A stretch of DNA of 64,000 nucleotides from Anaeromyxobacter sp. Fw109-5. GTDB lineage: Bacteria; Myxococcota; Myxococcia; Myxococcales; Anaeromyxobacteraceae. A program made the translations under genes and the position numbers. The DNA lies in contig NC_009675.1 of NCBI RefSeq assembly GCF_000017505.1, positions 2,666,001 to 2,730,000 on the forward strand. Direction: 5' to 3'. The notes beneath the pieces were generated by a model. It made no database searches and was not told where the DNA came from. It was given only the letters and a program-made list of their open reading frames with translations. This document shows, one piece after another, positions 24,001 through 28,106 of the stretch (position 1 is its first letter; each line of letters begins with the position of its first letter).

Positions 24001-26928
24001 CACGATGCGGACGGTCGGAGGCGCGTCGGCGCGCGCGTGGACCAGCACCTCCGGCGCCCGGCCCACGTTGCCGCTCGCGTCCGTCGCGCGGGCCGAGATC
24101 CGGTGATCGGCGCCGGTCGCGAGCTGCGCCGCGCTCACCACGGCGTGGCTGATGAACGAGCCGCGCACGCCGGCGTGCTCGTCAGGCGAGTCATCCGTGT
24201 AGACGACGTTCCCATCGAAGAGGACCTCGACCTTCGCGACGCGGACGTCGTCGAGGCCTGCCACGCTGACGAGCAGGTCCTGGGTCTGGGTCACGTCGGC
24301 GAGCTCGCGCGGCGTGACGATCGCGAGCGTGGGCGGGTTGCGGTCGGTGGTGCCGTAGACCGTGAGCTCGTCACGGCTCTCGTTGCCGGCCGCGTCCCGG
24401 GCGACGGCGGCGACGAGGAGCGTCTGATCCTGCTCGGCGACGGGGATCTTGTACGTGACGTCGAACGCTCCCGCCGACGAGGCCCCGACGATCTGGCCGT
24501 TGACGGACCAGGTGACCATGCAGCTCGTGCCGCCGTCGTCGAGCACGCGCGCGGTGAGCAGCGCCAGCGAGCCCATCGGCAGGGACGCGTTCGCCTGCGG
24601 GGTCAGGATCTTGATCTGCGGAGGCTGGTCCTTCCGGACGGTCGCGTCGAAGGCGACCCGTCGCTCGTTCCCTCCGACGTCGATCGCCTGCACCTCGAGC
24701 CGGAACATCCTGCCGACCTGATCCGCCGGCGGCGCCCACGTGAAGCTGAACGGCAGGTCGCCTACCAGCGTCCCGGCGACCGTCCCGCCCACGAGGCGCT
24801 TCCTCGCGACGGCGGTGCCGTCGACGAGGAGCGCGGCGTCCACGCCGATCCCCATCGCGTCGTCGCCGATGTGGCCGGCGACCTCGAACGGAACGCCGGC
24901 GGTCGCGTCCACGATGGAGCCCACCGGCTTCTGCAGCGTGACGAGCGGCGGAGCGTCCGCCACGATGCGGACGAGGAGCGTTTCCGAGACGACGACGGCG
25001 CCCGCCCGGTCCACCGCCTCGGCCCGGAGGGACATCCCCGTGCCCGCCGCGTCCGGCTTCGGGATGTAGGTGATCTCCCAGACCGGCACGGCGACGCTCT
25101 CGGGCTTGAGACCCCGCGCCTGCTCCTCGTCCGTCTGCGGTTTCTGCCGCATCTCCAGGCGTGCGCTGGAGGAGGATCCGACCGGGACGTCGTCGACCGT
25201 GAAGCGAACCACCTGGTAGTCGTCCATGCTGCCAGAGAGGCCGTCACGGCTCGTGACCCGGAGCATGACCGGGAGGCCCTGGATCAGCATGGCGCCGGCG
25301 GAGGGCGCCTCCCACCTCGGCCCCTTCCCCGGGACCGGCGCGTCGGTGACCGGGACCGACACCTCGGGCGCCGTCGTGGAGGCGCCGGCGGTGTCGATCA
25401 CCTTCGCGGCGATCTTCATCACCGTTCCGCCGTACGGCGGCGCTCTGAGCTGCAGCACGTAGGGCGGCTCGGCGTCCTCGGCGGTGGGGACGCCGTTCAG
25501 CACGAAGACCACCTTCGCGATCCCGACGTCGTCCTTGGCCTCGGCCCGGACCTCGAGCGAGCCGCCGGCCTGAACCGAGGAAGGGACGCGGAGCTTGAGC
25601 TCCGGCGGCCCGTCGAGCGCGTCGACCCGGAGGCGAGCCTCGTAGCCCGCGTGGCGGGCGGTGACGATCGCGGACCCGGGCTTTCGGGAGGTGACCCGAC
25701 CGTCGGGGGAGACGATCAGCACGGAGGGATCGCTCGACGCATACGTGGTCCCGAGGGACCCCGGCGTCAGATCCACGCGGCGCCCCGTGCTGAGGACGCC
25801 CTCGAGCTTCAGCTGCGTGGAGCCGCCCACGCGAGGCACGGAGGCGCCCGCGGGTCCGAGCTCGACCGCGTCGAGCTGCGCGGTCGAGTCGACCACCACC
25901 TCCGCCTCGTGATCGGTGCCCGCGTACGAGACCCGGACGCGCGTGATCCCGTTGGCGCGAGCCATGACCTGACCGTCGCGCGTCACCGCTGCGATCGACT
26001 CGTCGAGGCTCGCGTACTCGACCCCCTTGCCCGCGCCGCTGAGGTCCACGTCACCGGCCGCGGCGAAGCGGGCGATCACCTTCAGCTGCTCGCGCTGGCC
26101 GAACCCTTCCGCGAGCAGCACCGGCGCGGGCATGACGGTGAGGCCGAGCAGGACGTCGAACCGCTCGGAGTCGGTGAACTCCACCGCGGAGGTATGGACG
26201 GCGCGCCCGAACGGATCTCGCAGCGCGACGTCCGCGATGACGACGCCGTCGAGCGGTGGGTCGAAGCGCGTCGGGAGCGCGAACGTGATCTTCCCGGGCG
26301 CGTCCGCTCGCGGGTACGCGAACACCTGCCGCTCGTGGACGAACATCGCGTCCGCCGCGACCTGGGCGAGGTTGCCGTTGACGGAGCGGAGCACCTGCGC
26401 CGAGACGCCGGTGACCGAGGCCTCGGCCTGCGCCACCTGACCCGAGTACGCCACCTCGACGAGCAGCGCGCCGGACGCGTCCCGTCGCACCTTGACCGGC
26501 TCCTGCCTCGCGAAGGCCGGCGCGCTCGCGCCCGCCACGATGCGCCCGTTGAAGGCCGCGCCGCGCGCGCCATCCGGCCCGATCGCCTGGGCCTGCACGT
26601 CGACGACGCCGTCCGCCGGAAATGCCGTCCCGAGCGGCACGTGGACGTGGAACGCGACGGCGCTCGCGTAGTCCCGATCGACGATCGCCTCGCGGAGGGA
26701 CGCGAACCCACCGGACGTCGGCGACGTTCCCTGCACCGTGACGTCCAGCTGCGCCGCCTGTCCGTCCACCTGGAACGCGAGATCGAGTCCCGTCGAACCG
26801 ACCTGGATGGGCGCGAGGGGGCGGACCGACACCACGGCGGGCGGTCCCGCCCAGGCGACCGCGGGCAGCAGCAGGCCGAGCGTGCATGCGGCGACAAAGG
26901 CCAAGGGTCTCGAGGCGCGACGCTTCAC
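1..26928 (-). CDS. Giant secreted multi-domain Ig/TIG/propeller protein (partial, C-terminus off the window)
   Basis: One reading frame runs from a GTG at 26928 to the left edge: 8,976 codons, no stop seen, end not reached. The frame was checked at many points and always gives protein-like sequence. The start has a GAGGGGG ribosome site 4-5 nt upstream and encodes a signal peptide (KRR n-region, hydrophobic core, AWA cleavage near residue 27). Domains in order: N-terminal region, two BIG2-type Ig domains (about 275-433), some 22 Ig-like repeats (about 433-2,860), about seven Big_5/TIG/TIG/LVIVD-propeller modules (about 2,880-7,410), four or so Ig domains, another propeller-like stretch, two DUF1349-like domains (about 8,139-8,528), then Ig. 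Cysteines are rare and no membrane segment was seen. A surface adhesin or extracellular matrix protein is inferred; the anchor is not visible. Cotranscription with the parvulin gene 20 nt upstream is likely. Confidence 0.9.
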   Translation of the reverse strand, partial: MKRRASRPLAFVAACTLGLLLPAVAWAGPPAVVSVRPLAPIQVGSTGLDLAFQVDGQAAQLDVTVQGTSPTSGGFASLREAIVDRDYASAVAFHVHVPLGTAFPADGVVDVQAQAIGPDGARGAAFNGRIVAGASAPAFARQEPVKVRRDASGALLVEVAYSGQVAQAEASVTGVSAQVLRSVNGNLAQVAADAMFVHERQVFAYPRADAPGKITFALPTRFDPPLDGVVIADVALRDPFGRAVHTSAVEFTDSERFDVLLGLTVMPAPVLLAEGFGQREQLKVIARFAAAGDVDLSGAGKGVEYASLDESIAAVTRDGQVMARANGITRVRVSYAGTDHEAEVVVDSTAQLDAVELGPAGASVPRVGGSTQLKLEGVLSTGRRVDLTPGSLGTTYASSDPSVLIVSPDGRVTSRKPGSAIVTARHAGYEARLRVDALDGPPELKLRVPSSVQAGGSLEVRAEAKDDVGIAKVVFVLNGVPTAEDAEPPYVLQLRAPPYGGTVMKIAAKVIDTAGASTTAPEVSVPVTDAPVPGKGPRWEAPSAGAMLIQGLPVMLRVTSRDGLSGSMDDYQVVRFTVDDVPVGSSSSARLEMRQKPQTDEEQARGLKPESVAVPVWEITYIPKPDAAGTGMSLRAEAVDRAGAVVVSETLLVRIVADAPPLVTLQKPVGSIVDATAGVPFEVAGHIGDDAMGIGVDAALLVDGTAVARKRLVGGTVAGTLVGDLPFSFTWAPPADQVGRMFRLEVQAIDVGGNERRVAFDATVRKDQPPQIKILTPQANASLPMGSLALLTARVLDDGGTSCMVTWSVNGQIVGASSAGAFDVTYKIPVAEQDQTLLVAAVARDAAGNESRDELTVYGTTDRNPPTLAIVTPRELADVTQTQDLLVSVAGLDDVRVAKVEVLFDGNVVYTDDSPDEHAGVRGSFISHAVVSAAQLATGADHRISARATDASGNVGRAPEVLVHARADAPPTVRIVSPVPGAQVTAHTKLEVLVEAEDDVAVGRVELYADGVAVGTKLVPPYRFTLSNTGAARPALTLRAVAVESPSPTAPEPQSAEATLAVTVVPDTKPPLVAFRSPAEGERVFAGRDVIVVGVASDNVALQSVTLQGAGVSPVLQRSYTDELYHVYEWKVAIPAEAQGQELELTAVAKDSANLSASRDLTLRAVKDLPPTVSILVPPPGAPFKEGEDVRIAYTLADDDGVLGVSGVSGGKLWGTLPTKGSPIDASGEKVLTVWAPIVSKGEEPEVGVIARDTALQDGAGTVRLSVGRDTEAPSASLSAPLPPRPPATGPIKVREGGSLGMRVEVMDDVRVSRVAVQLQGTELRELKTGDGKDFLAPKSERFEEIRTENPLGPGEILVSRRYVGSFQGTVRFAGVEPGRYRLSARAYDPAGNGTSTSEVEVEITAFEDQTPPRVSITLQGVPDAARIVGGSTIQIHVGAYDDGVVSALSLDVDGEPLALSPFDPAASVRETVTWAAPAVVALDDVRSITITARAVDAKGRVGETSLTRELVKDSPPTVSFIAPITGSQLVEEKPEIVPLTLSDDAGVGAGFVVLSTSDVTSASAADVTIAAPGAVAGARAVLTFWGDQGFEVASGEGALTVRAPAALRRAPESGDAGKLTFAAPGVEGTVGVQYAYRVRSGFESDARLLDFLRRFPGGRGTVALAAPAHSADLSFPDAVIQVEQVLLTLPSGSGIETAALALLDTKGTIAPQLRARAFGQAIGVQAFEPSVRPGAVTETQRVRVPGGLGFSEARLTAIAVDTAGAVGMYTTLHPSVPDRKPPEVSLALGRPGPAVDGAPFDVIVTHRDDVVVERLELLADGARKAEVVPPLGSSQSRLTLTLPLSGPAPVPLSALAQDRAGNASLTDPLYVTVVPDAPPSIAFTGIASGSPAVVERIGAKELESGIARVLQATPAAVSFRVGDDVGATRVRVVYDGATVLDADYSAAPRASATLSASVVPPVRADGTPTVFVVTAWDTRGHEVSSRLILETRHPQAPALAVAAPANGATLAEGSIQLTFLAVAGDDTGVSQVELYVNGQRALGILAKDSQDVPVISIDTETGLPVAADAAIRIAVEAAAATSPPTVTAPFDDVTRLRQFRAEVSLPPGFVALDPDPTHGSSRLSVRAVATDLEGNQTVVGRDVEVVADEAPPVVEFLRPVLGRDVVEGTPVRVQVQASDNVLVDRVELYGGQSEAALALAYVAGGFPPKNMLPGSPGGIYAPVVQYDLSLPTLPDGVATMPYFVAAEARDVSGNRTTPRVVHYVDIVRDREPGVAIISPSEYGRAVELTQLPVAIAAEDDVGISSVELWVDGVPADVTMRAPPFNFLVAVPAAEPGRMLHLRARARDTYGHEVWSNVVQLPIVSDAAPTVAIAEPRNGETVTEGRDFAFVVAAQDDAAVTSVEATVDGGLNGTMRFFSTTRPYGFRVPLPHGSAGRTLVLNAKARDAAGHVSTAPSVTVLAKADTTPPTVSFLSPRNASQIPEGLKLEIEARADDDVGVASVVFEVNGTTVATMPSPPFRFTYPVARGDAGKVIAITARATDLSGLTGHASVSVTAIPDEAPGVTLFPPAKLVAGIPSRIDAEGWDDIAVARVEFFAGIDADDPAQIDQRLMLPYRVMWTPPKEWVGKEVVLRADAVDVAGQRTASAPAVRTVVPDQPPSIHIVKPLQDTLVFDGQVVRIEAEAVDEDGGVKSVAFLVDGKKVDAAFTSAGVPGAPNVFRGSFYAPVGATNRMFTLTAIATDTADQETVSEPVVIGTVKDTVDPAVELVDPVDRDVVTLGEQLTLAAAAEDNAPPLAKVDFLVDGVTIGSTAATTIGPANRPLHQYPWVAGAAQGELPARIAGELQTFQAQAYDRSNNTKLSQLVSVELGMRPKDQRWSPSADRDVGPMAVRPDGLLLAAVREPEAPPFQPWSRLRIGRALEGGVEGFSALDLDGPGASATFHGSLALVTTRASRIDRRLSGPLLAVFDVADPVVPKRRGAIELVGPEVGGVAARDRLAFVANGEPGVAVVDLSDPTQPVRLTNIPVVGVARDVAVAGDRLLVAADTGGLRILDLRDPELKELGFVAVPSGAVTVAAQGDRAFVGCSGGGSQLAVIDISRPAQPVVRSLLSHAPARRDLRASGMVDVAVAGRTVVTSTALVDQDAHPVKGLMTVSALSDAMTDAKPVVRANLSAAADVGIAAGGAVALHPKSGAGPASVAGYVLPRLLVTGMTPPDGALDVALSTPDLAIEVELSAPVTLASAQANVVLREQDPAIGPVVEATIEVGDRRIYVRPVEELRPARAYFLTVGTGLETDAQLPLERRVVSSFRTRAVDAPLPIVSDVVPSAGPADGGTTVSISALNVQEGARVFFSDREATEVQVLADGRVSAKTPMGVLGPALVSIVNPDGLQGSLLGGFTYLDLLQANFCSPATGKLAGGDLVVLSGAGFERGAAVTLAGVPAVDVRVLTPGHIQFYTPPGSFGPADVVVENSDGRRAVAPGAFFYSELQVTSIVGRHDPKLDGTEERPAFRLPRMPPGRVALRDGVAWVLSDALIDESARNVVELREKSLWGALSFVDVRDPRNASVMGVLSVPPPLVPSDLVVRGDLAYVVANAKVLPNMDMAGEGAPAVLVVDGSDKAGPEILATVPFEGEATSVAVADDLLLVASGSKGVAIFSIADPVHPVLLGYQSDYLVNGAHQALPIRRVATLGRYALLSTTLKAGGTGLVVDLAQPGLRSIASLPASFADLSGAAGRGLAANGWLRSLSLATPAEPKYVADLTPVIATGAGGFYFASAGAQFGVGAWSGGGGFLQVTALADPGNHRSIDAVDLFPAMDLAGAALERDVAVVSVAKTINVSPTNVALSAGVAANDGLVVVPLQFPLVVASDPPDGASGVLVSAAVRVETNRPIFDADIATVRLLRMDGSANGAQVDATVTTAGDVITLTPSQPLATSARYRLVVDGIHEARDGGPGSPMPAAYTAEFSTARSTSAVPLSVSSVSPRQGRAGALVTIEGTGFGTAPGNVAVRFSGQPAAIVQLDPTGTRMVVEAPANPAGAVTLQLETVEGTSLDRVGAFVYRDELRVLSVTPDRGPASGTTRVRIQGTGFSPVGAVQVWFQGVLADEVRVLGVDTIEATTPNGVVGQADVTVRNPDGETDTLEGAFTFDRPTMSAVAYDGRIYDAIVIDNVAYLAAGASGLQVIDLSGTYTRDAKDGTPLEGLYIPPDLRDELVDVDGDRVDDRVIGRLALGGEAVSISYPPEGGDRIYVGLRTWRAVDNTHWIAEGAFAEVNVSNPSAPVQIGGGSTQGSVFGLDARGDRLLAAAGTDGLRTWDISSPPQHAPFPVGTHEAPPAAQVLAVEEGLAALGVGLRGETSPSLATDQIAFGSLELIDVSGAARPLSSVGSLDVQEVKLRGGFAFVAAGSRGLVILDVRDPANPVERAALSVGGFAWDLALSGDLAYVAAGDAGVAVVDVSDVLHPALKYYVSGAKGGQARSVTMAYGQLLTIRDRGSLGWSVDFGYPVDFAVESISVTPGQIVPVDLPSISVILSTTVDPATAPAAFSLTADGVEVPGVLEAGSPAELVSTLVFRPAAELPLGAELRLRIDTTLTSHQGQALAAPFEVRFVAASAPGPWPRIAQVVPRVGPAEGGEVIEVLGEGFELLASVNVGGKPARVLAASATRLTIETPPGAPGLADVEVVNPSGVRDRRPGGYFYSAPLYADVAIPRFLNPRGGSVVRVTGQGFLPSWSGPLGSTRVLIRGLPALSVNVTSTVELTAVAPPGSFGPAEVTVVSADGLQRSVSPSDVGYGLPYSGEEKAVAVRPRALAQDLQTPLFVYAAPGAHFSGNSFPQPFIGANLGAATIPESFRVVAYDVTLAGRPRASLAQIVDAVDASADVWGAFNLGILPGMPPMSMFGDDMPDPDAPAPVGAVQLPDDLEIEPDALDVAVGGPNLYIANGTSGLTILDASRHADPTASTQEDLPVMSHEPRQEGVAAVRVRSTPTGALVVKASGFAAECRAPGQKADAVSTDGRVELFDARDPRDPVLLATFGPERPYSSLISGGRLYVTSGSFGGIEHCPPEEPTMWEPPPVNSVSKVLPAGPPSNRLTIYDGYGPGSSVVGTFPVGAPVTDVAVVQEVAILSTAGEGVLFVDVSNPAAPTLARAIPFDQTLSNTPGTPLRLRVAGDLLFVACEAGGPVLIDVSDPRNPRLVSGGNTETALDALPVSDRLLLAGGTAVTELSLPFTYVTGTTPERGALVPPDLAQLEVRFNRALAEPSVDETSVRLVSAAGATIPLQLSVREDHQTLTYAIVATPTSPLAPATSYELQVDASVTDQRGGGLLIPFRFPFSTGAAGSRAPRIADVTPRTARAQPLQGTATPSTLTVTGTGLTGTSRVLVGGVEAVAFDVVSDEQLEVTAPLLPAGPVDLVVENAGGPSDRLPMAVLVLDDLVGSRLTVAPTHGPIEGGTRIVVSAPTGKPIAPGTQVVIRHASGVVRSGVDVDVVDLSRLRFTAPAVDEAGLVAVELVRPDGQVEVAGTYSYDLPVGTQLDLPGFPPRLASETKLIGETLYVGVRNPSYYGLELFDVTIEEHPIWLGSLRTETPVRGLEVSGGLALLAAEGMGLVLADVSDANHPFRVAQLMIGDRATGVRLEGATAFVSTTDPGAGPGRIQKVDVASPTLPLLESVGLESDALALDLGPDRFYVLTSDVSGASGNGLWLSIYRRDGVLLGKVPVDESLTSWESLVSSRLTVRFGRAYVTVGRKLFVFDVTQEAAPVALQGTDLGAPASGLTWSGGTLYVATEGTSTLVAVPAAKLLAVEVTPSNGALAAPDALVRVTFTMPVAPTSVDSTTFSVMADRQDGLGPQPVDGSRDVEFAVRGSSILFRPTQPLPPGATVYVDVVGVKGFDTLPLAVPVHTTFEVTSDGLQPAITGIAPANGYVDAWTPDVVISGSGFRLGDVVKVGGQEATVVAVSATGNWIKIDVPPAPLLAPGLAAIEVTDPSGLTALRIGAFLYRDHVRVTSVTPDRAPQAGGVKVTLRGYGFRPGMAVNFGGTDSFDVVVTALDTALAVAPAHAAGTVDVQARIARPGLDGSTVPGDWEVFTLSNAFLYGTGAVAHLDTRPVAHVIVDGGVAYAALGATVDVPAASGAVLAEGRTTSEAGLLVADVADPNRVTVVKQLTLPSVGGARRLAKVGGVVYLAAGPAGVQRIDVSLPAEAHLLPDPLGTSGAAVDVAAAGDLLFVADGQGIAVFRMGEADRPLLVARRTITGGASALAVHGKLLLATSASATAPTLHVFDARTGDLAELAERPITAPARHITAEGKRAFLSLGRAKQVAVIDLTNPAAPVDGGTLVLSDPLGSDWVSAEETTIAGGIAWVAAGGGKVQRFAIPAGLPPPLAPLERAVVTGDARSLAFLGKSLLVGTLVLDQQGTAIELPLQDPTLAGLPLAGALATVPLPHVELRGTRPQDDGVAPISAPIDVLLTELVDPATADAVTLERVGLEGGPVAVTRHVSLDAGGANLSLTPSSPLALDAEYLLEVGAGLADLQGATLGAEAHVRFRTAKTSSAVVPMVAGASPPSGLREGGDTIEVHGTGFLPGCSVELGGVQATVLELASDGTWVRVQVPPGAAGAAGVEVRNVSGLGDLRLGAYRYLVPPRITGYTPAFAPFDGRVAVRITGEGLYGGTVVTFGGVDARSVTLEADGALVAETPDGITGPVDLAVATRTPAGALVDTSEGGFTFTLAPLGTAIAERPTGLATIGTALVVASDHHLTAYDLSSDSPFQQARVPTGAQVRAFAMSGRKAYVAVDGGSYGPSEIVEYAVDGCGSGPLSACALVETGRVSLNPYGESVNAIAARDGAAFVALGGGDELSLLGMVDGQLRVVADTYVPGATIRALQVVQGNLAVLLEDATTARVELRSLADGQLSLLGASERWARNYSTASPAAISSEGSRIAVAVDRAVHVVDAVDPTAPFEVGSWSVPANASGNQKPVAAALAGPWLLATSRERAHWVDATSFTERTFTPVGSGSHAAIGAGVAILGGWSWTRTYALPYPVASGLSPAPGEAIAAGASANVTIAGRLPPSVVAGTSLELLDNGSPLAGTQGIAGTTVTFTPAQPLVEGRVYAERVTLGSTPYLGGDVSGPWTFHVRGGGAPSGVTIASVTPSSGPVAGGTLVEIAGAGLASVTQVRIGGVTVVPEGAPTDGALFVRTPPGVAAGPARVEVIAGSGGSAALDGGFVYVSPLAVSAITPAEVGLVGGTVTVTGTGFTRGLTAYLDEAVVATSSFTSGAITSSFALAVPGGAAKALTLKLEQAGTSPLVLANAILRRDHEPPIPVAWAPTEPRIPIDSKLKVTFSEPIDPASAGSVLVYVYLGGVWSPVEGARAVLADTSGAAIGVEFTPGAPLRSASLYEMRVEGVRDLVQNPIVYSPQSRHQFRAVDVVAPSVSVALDGSTTSLPASPQPVDLAVGVTWTFVVSGSDPDSGQTPTPSLLVDGVSQPRGADGKFRFSWPNTDLGRTSTVVARMSDGVNASEQIVLVNLVDNMPPTCAIQLVSGTSVVEEGTPLKVTVTGHDDNGVASMDLRLNGAPLKRVNYGASQYDVSFTVPDASGLPPLRAAALTGDVAEVQHTFTAFALDSKSAMGQAAPLAVTVRRDATAPTVSIVAPAEGSRVPAGSTVSVAASASDLNGVASVEFTLPKGDGTTIKKIVTAAPWTVSWTAPLVSAATSFTLEARAADPRGNAASASVEVTAEPTLVEPIVSITQPTSSTFVEGASIDVAVSAASPAGIASVRIALDGDEVVLGSAPWTTRFTVPAGAAGNVSILRAVAVDGNGVESKPAVKALTIGGRLLAVPDGGVAAYPAGPEFLGGSTVLAAATAPVSSGAASVYVGGSLVGTQPKLASPAAFELPEGPDGAPVQVTVSVPGYVDPLASLDGTLTRFAAGPPKIVRDLPAGFPELAALAVQGDTLLLAARDWNGNGVLQVRARDDDRVLASALLGDTPVALAFAQDGVAVALRHDGRGRLEVRDLAEPAVVHASLELRREVVALAGFRGGVAVASDEGVLLLDGEARVLASLPLGPITSIAADGDRLFVLAAGELLSVDVAAAYAPLTIGRVAAADATSVAAAGGGRVCTVGPSIQCFAVDVAGALVADAVGVLVSGSDDFERGVDVARRWTKTDIGQTSLPGPYAVPVAIAVQGAGAAGIAGTSDEFTFVHQGGVTGDFTMDVEVESLGYTSQYAKAGLMVRQDLTAGSANAAMLVEAQGNAHWGWRPSAGAAKQYSNVSGRPPRWLRITRFGNVFRGFHSADGVSWTQVGSDQVVPMTGPVQVGLAVASYVAGTPTTGVFRSFRFNGAGSGGRSDPLDAPLDLASTWTKTDVGGDVAPAPTLTSPAVRLEANGGDIYNTSDKLAYLWQRVRGDFTVDVRVDSLTSVHASTKAGLMVRKDLGAGSPHLSMLVRPTGTTELLYRTGLNQSTGSSNSVGMGGAKWLRVTRSGNSLAGYWSNDGVTWTQQGTTQTIALGDPLYVGLATSSYTANQTAYATFDDFRIDGGSTFGADPARAVARGGWLMSARTDGLSVVRAGAGEVPGVTGFFPALSGAPVAGASDVLVSQDDGYAHLRLAFGTAAPSVSLSAPASAPAGGRVALSASVVDPDPRDAYTAELLVDGRIVETLESRLPSYADLPAAGTSAEVVLRVRDLAGHVATAQASVALVSSTEGPALAELRSADTVLEGTPLSIAAIPAEPGRVARVEYTLIESATQVVADAPAIAAELTAPAVGSDTTFTLQAVAIDEQGRRGPASTRTVTVRDDLTPGGPAVTVAVLGPVTRFEGTFVPVEVTVTSGFGIREVRIYAKPTDQAEWTLQQLLPLPPYLGSVFVPMGIGGKTVEVKAVANDLDGRSGEGTTSFASSDDTAPPTISALEVDPGDPAGTGTTSITVSPGTRVTATAVASDAVGLERVSVQLLDKPRADGGVTLAEGGATLVFDVPADALAGARYTLEAT
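1345..2510 (-). other. Duplicated DUF1349-like (concanavalin-type fold) domains in the giant protein
   Basis: Two adjacent units of about 195 residues lie at 2,510-1,935 and 1,925-1,345. Both contain GDFT-x-D-V-x-V, then KAGLMVR-D, then a W-L-R-x-T-R-x-G-N stretch, then S-x-D-G-V-x-WT. This is the pattern of DUF1349-type beta-sandwich modules, often carbohydrate-linked. The family name is inferred from these motifs. The two copies are similar enough to indicate a local duplication. Confidence 0.65.
4690..18290 (-). other. Super-module array: Big_5-like + TIG + TIG + LVIVD-type propeller, about seven copies
   Basis: Paired TIG/IPT domains, recognisable by I-x-x-V-x-P-x-x-G-x-x-x-G-G-T starts and FxxG cores, begin near 16,975, 15,015, 13,085, 10,905, 9,215, 7,290 and 5,545. 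Each pair is preceded by a Big_5-like domain (P-x-D-G-A-x-x-V-x-x-x-x-x-I-x-V pattern). Each is followed by a stretch of propeller blades of the type AYVAAGxxGVxVVDVSDPxxP, typical of LVIVD repeats. Spacing between successive pairs is 1.7-2.2 kb, about 650 residues. A first propeller at 18,290-17,360 precedes the first pair. Confidence 0.75.
18350..25630 (-). other. Tandem Ig-like repeat array inside the giant protein (about 22 domains)
   Basis: Reading the giant frame, each unit of about 100 residues opens with a PPxVxxxxP-type linker (for example KPPLVAFRSP, TPPTVSFLSP, QPPSIHIVKP). It continues with a conserved D-D-x-x-V-x-x-V-x-x-x-x-D-G core and ends with an A-x-D-x-x-G segment. This is the pattern of bacterial Ig-like domains found in adhesins. 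About 22 units were counted between residues 433 and 2,860. One unit near 22,160-21,610 is longer and less regular. The units are clearly diverged from each other. Confidence 0.8.
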
Positions 26929-26948
26929 CGTACCCCCTCGCCCGCGCG

Positions 26949-27803
26949 CTAGCGCGGTCCCGCCAGCGACGGGAACTCGACGTCCGCGTCCCTGCGCAGA
27001 CGAGAGAGAAGCTCATCGAAGGCCTTGCGCTTCAGCTGCGGCACGAGGCGGTTCGAGACCTCCCCGCGCGCCTCCTCGAACGACGGGACCCGGCCCGGCC
27101 GCCGCTCTATGAGCTCCAGCACGGCGAAGCCGTCGGTCAGCTCGATGACCGGCGAGCGCGCCCCCACCGCGGGGAGCTCGAACGCAGCGGACTCCAAGCG
27201 CGCGTCCTTGCCGTCCCCTCGTCCGATCAGCCCGAGATCTCCCCCCCGCGCGCGCTCGGGACCGTCGCCGGACACCGCGACCGCCTCGAAGCGCTCACCG
27301 GCGCGCAGCCGCCCCGCGAACCGTTCCGCGCGCTCCCTCGCGCGCTCGCGATCGGAGCGCGACGCCCCCGGGTCGACCTTCGCGAGCACGCGCCGGACGC
27401 GGAGGCGCTCGGGCTGCGCGAGCTCGGCCCCGTGCGAGTCGTACCAGGCGCGGAGCTCGGCGTCGCTCGCGGATCCCCTCGCCTTCTCTTCCGCGGCGAG
27501 CAGCGCCTGGATCGCGAGCCGCTCCTCGAGCTCCTCCAACTCGCGACGGATCTCCGGGTCTTCGTGCAGCTTGCGCCGGCGCGCCTCTCGCGCGAGGAGG
27601 CGCTTGTCCACGATCGCCCCGACCATGTCGCGCCTGCCGGCCTCGGTCTCGAAGCGAGCCCGCAGCAGCGGCGGGAGCCGGCTCGCCTCCCGGTGCAGGT
27701 CCTCCGCCGTGACCACTCCGCCGTCGAAGCGTCCGACGACGTCGGCCGGATCGGAGCTGCTACATCCGAGGACGAGCGCTGCGAGCAGCACTGCTCGCTT
27801 CAC
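26949..27803 (-). CDS. Parvulin-type (PpiC/SurA-like) peptidyl-prolyl isomerase lipoprotein
   Basis: The 284-residue product starts VKRAVLLAALVLGC, a lipoprotein signal with lipobox LVLG|C, so it should be lipidated and exported. A helical N-terminal chaperone segment (about 25-130) is followed by a PpiC rotamase domain (about 135-245; ARGGDLGLIGRG, then ELTDGFAVLELIERRPG). The GTG at 27803 gives a normal lipoprotein signal but has a weak ribosome site. A GTG at 27848 has a GGAG 5-6 nt upstream and would add 15 residues, so the start is not certain. The stop is 20 nt before the giant gene, making an operon likely. A role in folding or secreting the giant protein is inferred. Confidence 0.85.
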   Translation of the reverse strand: MKRAVLLAALVLGCSSSDPADVVGRFDGGVVTAEDLHREASRLPPLLRARFETEAGRRDMVGAIVDKRLLAREARRRKLHEDPEIRRELEELEERLAIQALLAAEEKARGSASDAELRAWYDSHGAELAQPERLRVRRVLAKVDPGASRSDRERARERAERFAGRLRAGERFEAVAVSGDGPERARGGDLGLIGRGDGKDARLESAAFELPAVGARSPVIELTDGFAVLELIERRPGRVPSFEEARGEVSNRLVPQLKRKAFDELLSRLRRDADVEFPSLAGPR

Positions 27804-27879
27804 GCGGGAAGGTGCGCCGGCTGCGTCGACCCAACTCGTGTCGTTCACGCTCACTCCAGGAGGCCCGGGGTGAGTCGTC

Positions 27880-27907
27880 ACTACACTACGCGCCAGATTC
27901 GTCGCAA
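27880..27907 (-). promoter_or_regulatory. Candidate promoter for the parvulin-giant gene operon
   Basis: Read on the minus strand, TTGCGA (27907-27902) and TGTAGT (27885-27880) are separated by 16 nt and match the sigma-70 hexamers at 4 of 6 positions each. They lie about 75 nt upstream of the GTG start. Nothing else recognisable was seen in the roughly 300-bp divergent gap (27804-28106). Confidence 0.25.
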
Positions 27908-28106
27908 CGGGTGATTTCTCCATCAGTGATGAACGCGGTTGAGCCGCCGCGCGGGCGTCGGGTCGCCGACGATTCACGCCGGGTCGTCTCCACCCCTTGA
28001 TCGATCGGGTCCAGTGTGCTCTCTTCACGCTTCGTCATTTTTCCCCGCGGGCCCTCCAGGCGACCCCGAGGGATTTCCGCGCCCTGGTCTACGGAGTCAG
28101 CACACG

